Position numbers and translations under genes: made by a program. The notes under the pieces are model-generated. The model did not search any database and had not been told where the DNA came from. It saw only the letters and a list, made by a program, of their open reading frames with translations. From the NCBI GenBank assembly GCA_003454605.1, contig DMKD01000253.1, positions 1-7,087 of the forward strand: a stretch of DNA of 7,087 nucleotides, written 5' to 3'. Of the stretch, positions 5,730 to 7,087 are shown one piece after another. Numbering within the stretch: the first letter of the stretch is position 1; every line of letters begins with the position of its first letter. Source of the DNA: Spirochaeta sp. (GTDB lineage Bacteria; Spirochaetota; Spirochaetia; UBA9216).

Positions 5730-6656
5730 ATGTCCAACTTTGAAGAGTTAAGAATTGTCGATAATTTTTACCAGACCAGCTCGTATTTTCCTATGCCGGT
5801 TGTGGCTATTACAACTGTGAATGAAGCAGGCCTTACCAATATTGGTCCGTATTCGCTTTGTTTTCCTTACTATGTCGCGGGTAAGGACTATTACGCTATG
5901 CTTCTTGAAACTCGCAACAACAGTAACACCGCTATAAACCTTCTTACAAATGGAAGATGTGTGCTTAATTTTGTGCCTGACAACCGCAAGTATATGAAGA
6001 ACTGTGTCAGACTGGGCTTTCCGGGTGATACTACCGAAGAGAAGATGGCAGAAAGCATCTATACGCTTCAGAAGAATGATTATATAAATGATGGTGACGG
6101 GAAGCATCGATGGCCTGAGGTAATAAGTGAATCTTATCAGTCTTTTATTTGCAGCTGGGTGAGTGAGCTTGAAGATGCAGGGCGCTTTGGTGTGCAGGAA
6201 TCATACGTGCCTCCTTATAATGATTTTAACGGTATTACCTCCGAGATGGGTGCACATTTTATCCTGAAAATTGAAAAGATATATATGAAACCGGAATATA
6301 AAAAGGGAATCATAGACGGTGTAAAAAAATCGAGCTTTCCGCCTGTACCAGTTGATTACGGTTACCGCGATAATACCAACTTCTGGATTGCGGGGTTTAA
6401 GAAGCCTTATACCGAAGCAATACCTGATAAAAAAGGGATGGGACTTGATACGGTTAAGTATGCTGCCGATAGAATTGATCCGGATTTCAAGTTTACCGAT
6501 GAGGCTTGTGCTGAAATGGTAAAGGTCCCGCGGATATTTCTTAAAACAGCGCTTAACGGCTGTGTTGACTGGGCTCGTGAAAATAATGTTTCACTGATAA
6601 CTGCTGAGCATATGAAGATAATCCGCGATAAGCGGGCGGGGGAGAAGGCAAAGTAA
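5730..6656 (+). CDS. flavin reductase-like FMN-binding protein with C-terminal PCP-reductase-like domain
   Basis: The protein has 308 residues from ATG 5730. Residues about 8-200 form a flavin reductase-like split-barrel: FPMPVVAITTVNEAGLTNIGPYSLC (20-44) is the typical strand-turn that contacts FMN, and NNSNTAINLLTNGRCVLNFV (63-82) matches the family's N-T-x-x-N-L region. Residues 100-170 are a longer insert than in small flavin reductases. Residues about 254-300 (FKFTDEACAEMVKVPRIFL, then WARENN, LITAEHM) resemble the small helical domain at the end of light-independent protochlorophyllide reductase subunit B (PCP_red): W/F-t-x-e-A, a kvP motif, a second helix and I-T-x-e. No chlorophyll gene is nearby, so this domain probably serves another redox role. 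The protein is likely a soluble cytoplasmic flavoprotein; its electron partners cannot be inferred. It appears to be a single-gene unit. Confidence 0.85.
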   Translation: MSNFEELRIVDNFYQTSSYFPMPVVAITTVNEAGLTNIGPYSLCFPYYVAGKDYYAMLLETRNNSNTAINLLTNGRCVLNFVPDNRKYMKNCVRLGFPGDTTEEKMAESIYTLQKNDYINDGDGKHRWPEVISESYQSFICSWVSELEDAGRFGVQESYVPPYNDFNGITSEMGAHFILKIEKIYMKPEYKKGIIDGVKKSSFPPVPVDYGYRDNTNFWIAGFKKPYTEAIPDKKGMGLDTVKYAADRIDPDFKFTDEACAEMVKVPRIFLKTALNGCVDWARENNVSLITAEHMKIIRDKRAGEKAK

Positions 6657-6661
6657 AAAAA

Positions 6662-6685
6662 CCGGCAGTCTGGTACTGCTGCCGG
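6662..6685. terminator. stem-loop after the flavoprotein gene
   Basis: CCGGCAG (6662-6668) pairs perfectly with CTGCCGG (6679-6685) around a 10-base loop, 5 bases after the stop codon. On the plus strand the trailing tract is only CATTTAT, so termination may be weak. On the minus strand the stem is followed by seven T (complement of 6655-6661), which is the better signal but has no visible minus-strand gene to serve. Confidence 0.6.
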
Positions 6686-6707
6686 CATTTATCACCATTT
6701 ATCCAGT

Positions 6708-6736
6708 TTTACCAATAAATCATCATATGCTATACT
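6708..6736 (+). promoter_or_regulatory. extended -10 promoter for the last gene
   Basis: TTTACC (6708-6713, 4 of 6 against TTGACA) is separated by exactly 17 bases from TATACT (6731-6736, 5 of 6), which is preceded by TGC, an extended -10. Initiation near 6743 would give a leader of about 115 bases containing both hairpins that follow. Confidence 0.65.
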
Positions 6737-6751
6737 CTGCAACGGAGAAGT

Positions 6752-6781
6752 ATACCGGTAAGTTTGGAAACTTACCGGTAT
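6752..6781. other. perfect 14-bp inverted repeat, first leader hairpin
   Basis: ATACCGGTAAGTTT (6752-6765) is perfectly repeated in inverse at 6768-6781 with only GG between; as RNA the loop would be a few bases larger. It begins about 9 bases after the predicted transcription start. Only three T follow, so it is not a typical terminator. It could be an operator, an mRNA 5' protective stem or part of a switch with the next hairpin. Confidence 0.75.
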
Positions 6782-6794
6782 TTCCGATTATAAA

Positions 6795-6839
6795 TGTTTG
6801 ACTGGTTAGGTAATTTCTAATTACCTAACCAGTCAAACA
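6795..6839. other. perfect 21-bp inverted repeat with 3-base loop, second leader hairpin
   Basis: The arms 6795-6815 and 6819-6839 (left arm starting TGTTTGACTGG, right arm ending CCAGTCAAACA) pair without a mismatch around TCT. The stem ends 8 bases before the ribosome site TGGAG (6848-6852) of the next gene. There is no T-run. An 8-codon frame (ATG 6794 to TAA 6818-6820) fills the left arm, without a ribosome site. Such a long perfect stem in a leader is exceptional and suggests control of translation or mRNA stability, or a recent palindrome-forming event. Confidence 0.85.
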
Positions 6840-6857
6840 CAAGACTTTGGAGTATAC

Positions 6858-7087
6858 ATGGCTAATAATACAGAACATGAGTATCGTAGACGATTATGGG
6901 ACAGCAGGTTTGTAAAAAAAGGTGATGTAATACTTGCGTTTTTTCTTCGCGGGCTATTTGTTTTTTCACTCATATACTCAATCTGCGCCGGATATTATCA
7001 TCTTATTCCGATAACTGCAGTTTCATTCGCTTTAACCTTTTTACCGGCAATCCTTGAGCGGAGCATAATGGTCAGTCTTCCTGCTTC
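6858..7087 (+). CDS. membrane protein, 3' end outside window; possibly DUF2238/YjdF-like
   Basis: Seventy-six codons are visible from ATG 6858, which lies 5 bases after TGGAG. A charged cytoplasmic N-terminus (NNTEHEYRRRLWDSRFVKKGD) leads into two hydrophobic segments, about ILAFFLRGLFVFSLIYSICAG and a second ending in FALTFLPAILERS. The motif of a membrane helix followed by LPAILER and then a Leu-Pro recalls DUF2238 (YjdF) membrane proteins, but too little is visible to be sure. It is the only gene in the window with a long, strongly structured leader and its own clear promoter. No function can be given. Confidence 0.65.
   Translation, partial: MANNTEHEYRRRLWDSRFVKKGDVILAFFLRGLFVFSLIYSICAGYYHLIPITAVSFALTFLPAILERSIMVSLPA

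Overview
The window looks like chromosomal DNA from a free-living or host-associated spirochaete (Treponema/Spirochaeta-like); this is inference. The pointers are two short lipoproteins with loose lipoboxes (LFSC, FAAC), a CsgG-like exported protein with a home-made repeat tail, long AT-rich intergenic stretches full of hairpins, and a GC-rich structured element (5575-5690) that resembles, from memory, an intergenic repeat of treponemes. No rRNA, tRNA, CRISPR array, transposase or phage gene is visible.

Layout. 3-527 (+): C-terminal half of an AEC-family permease. 635-1039 (+): small lipoprotein whose C-terminal beta domain seems cut short. 1025-1762 (-): acyl-ACP thioesterase, overlapping the lipoprotein tail to tail. 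1809-2398 (+): a disrupted gene, with a hydrophobic leader in one frame and a DNRLRE-like domain in another. 2421-2447: terminator. 2537-4102 (+): exported CsgG/LpoB-like protein with a repeated membrane module. 4109-4216: three hairpins. 4242-5306 (+): lipoprotein with an FnIII-like and a DNRLRE-like domain, followed by a strong terminator. 5355-5690: non-coding, with palindromes and then the structured element. 5730-6656 (+): flavin reductase-like protein with an extra C-terminal PCP-reductase-like domain. 6708-6857: a good promoter and a leader of about 115 nt holding two perfect hairpins. 6858-7087 (+): start of a membrane protein.

How the genes may work together. The middle of the window (635-5306) reads as a cell-envelope locus: three proteins carry all or part of the same DNRLRE-like beta domain, two of them are lipoproteins, and a CsgG-like exported protein sits directly upstream of the best-preserved one, probably in one transcript ended at 5327-5354. 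The thioesterase lies between two damaged family members on the opposite strand, which suggests rearrangement. The permease, flavoprotein and last membrane protein have no visible link to this locus.

The most unusual non-coding signal is the run of perfect or near-perfect inverted repeats with tiny loops at 4109-4216, 5362-5442 and 6752-6839. They differ in sequence but are alike in design.
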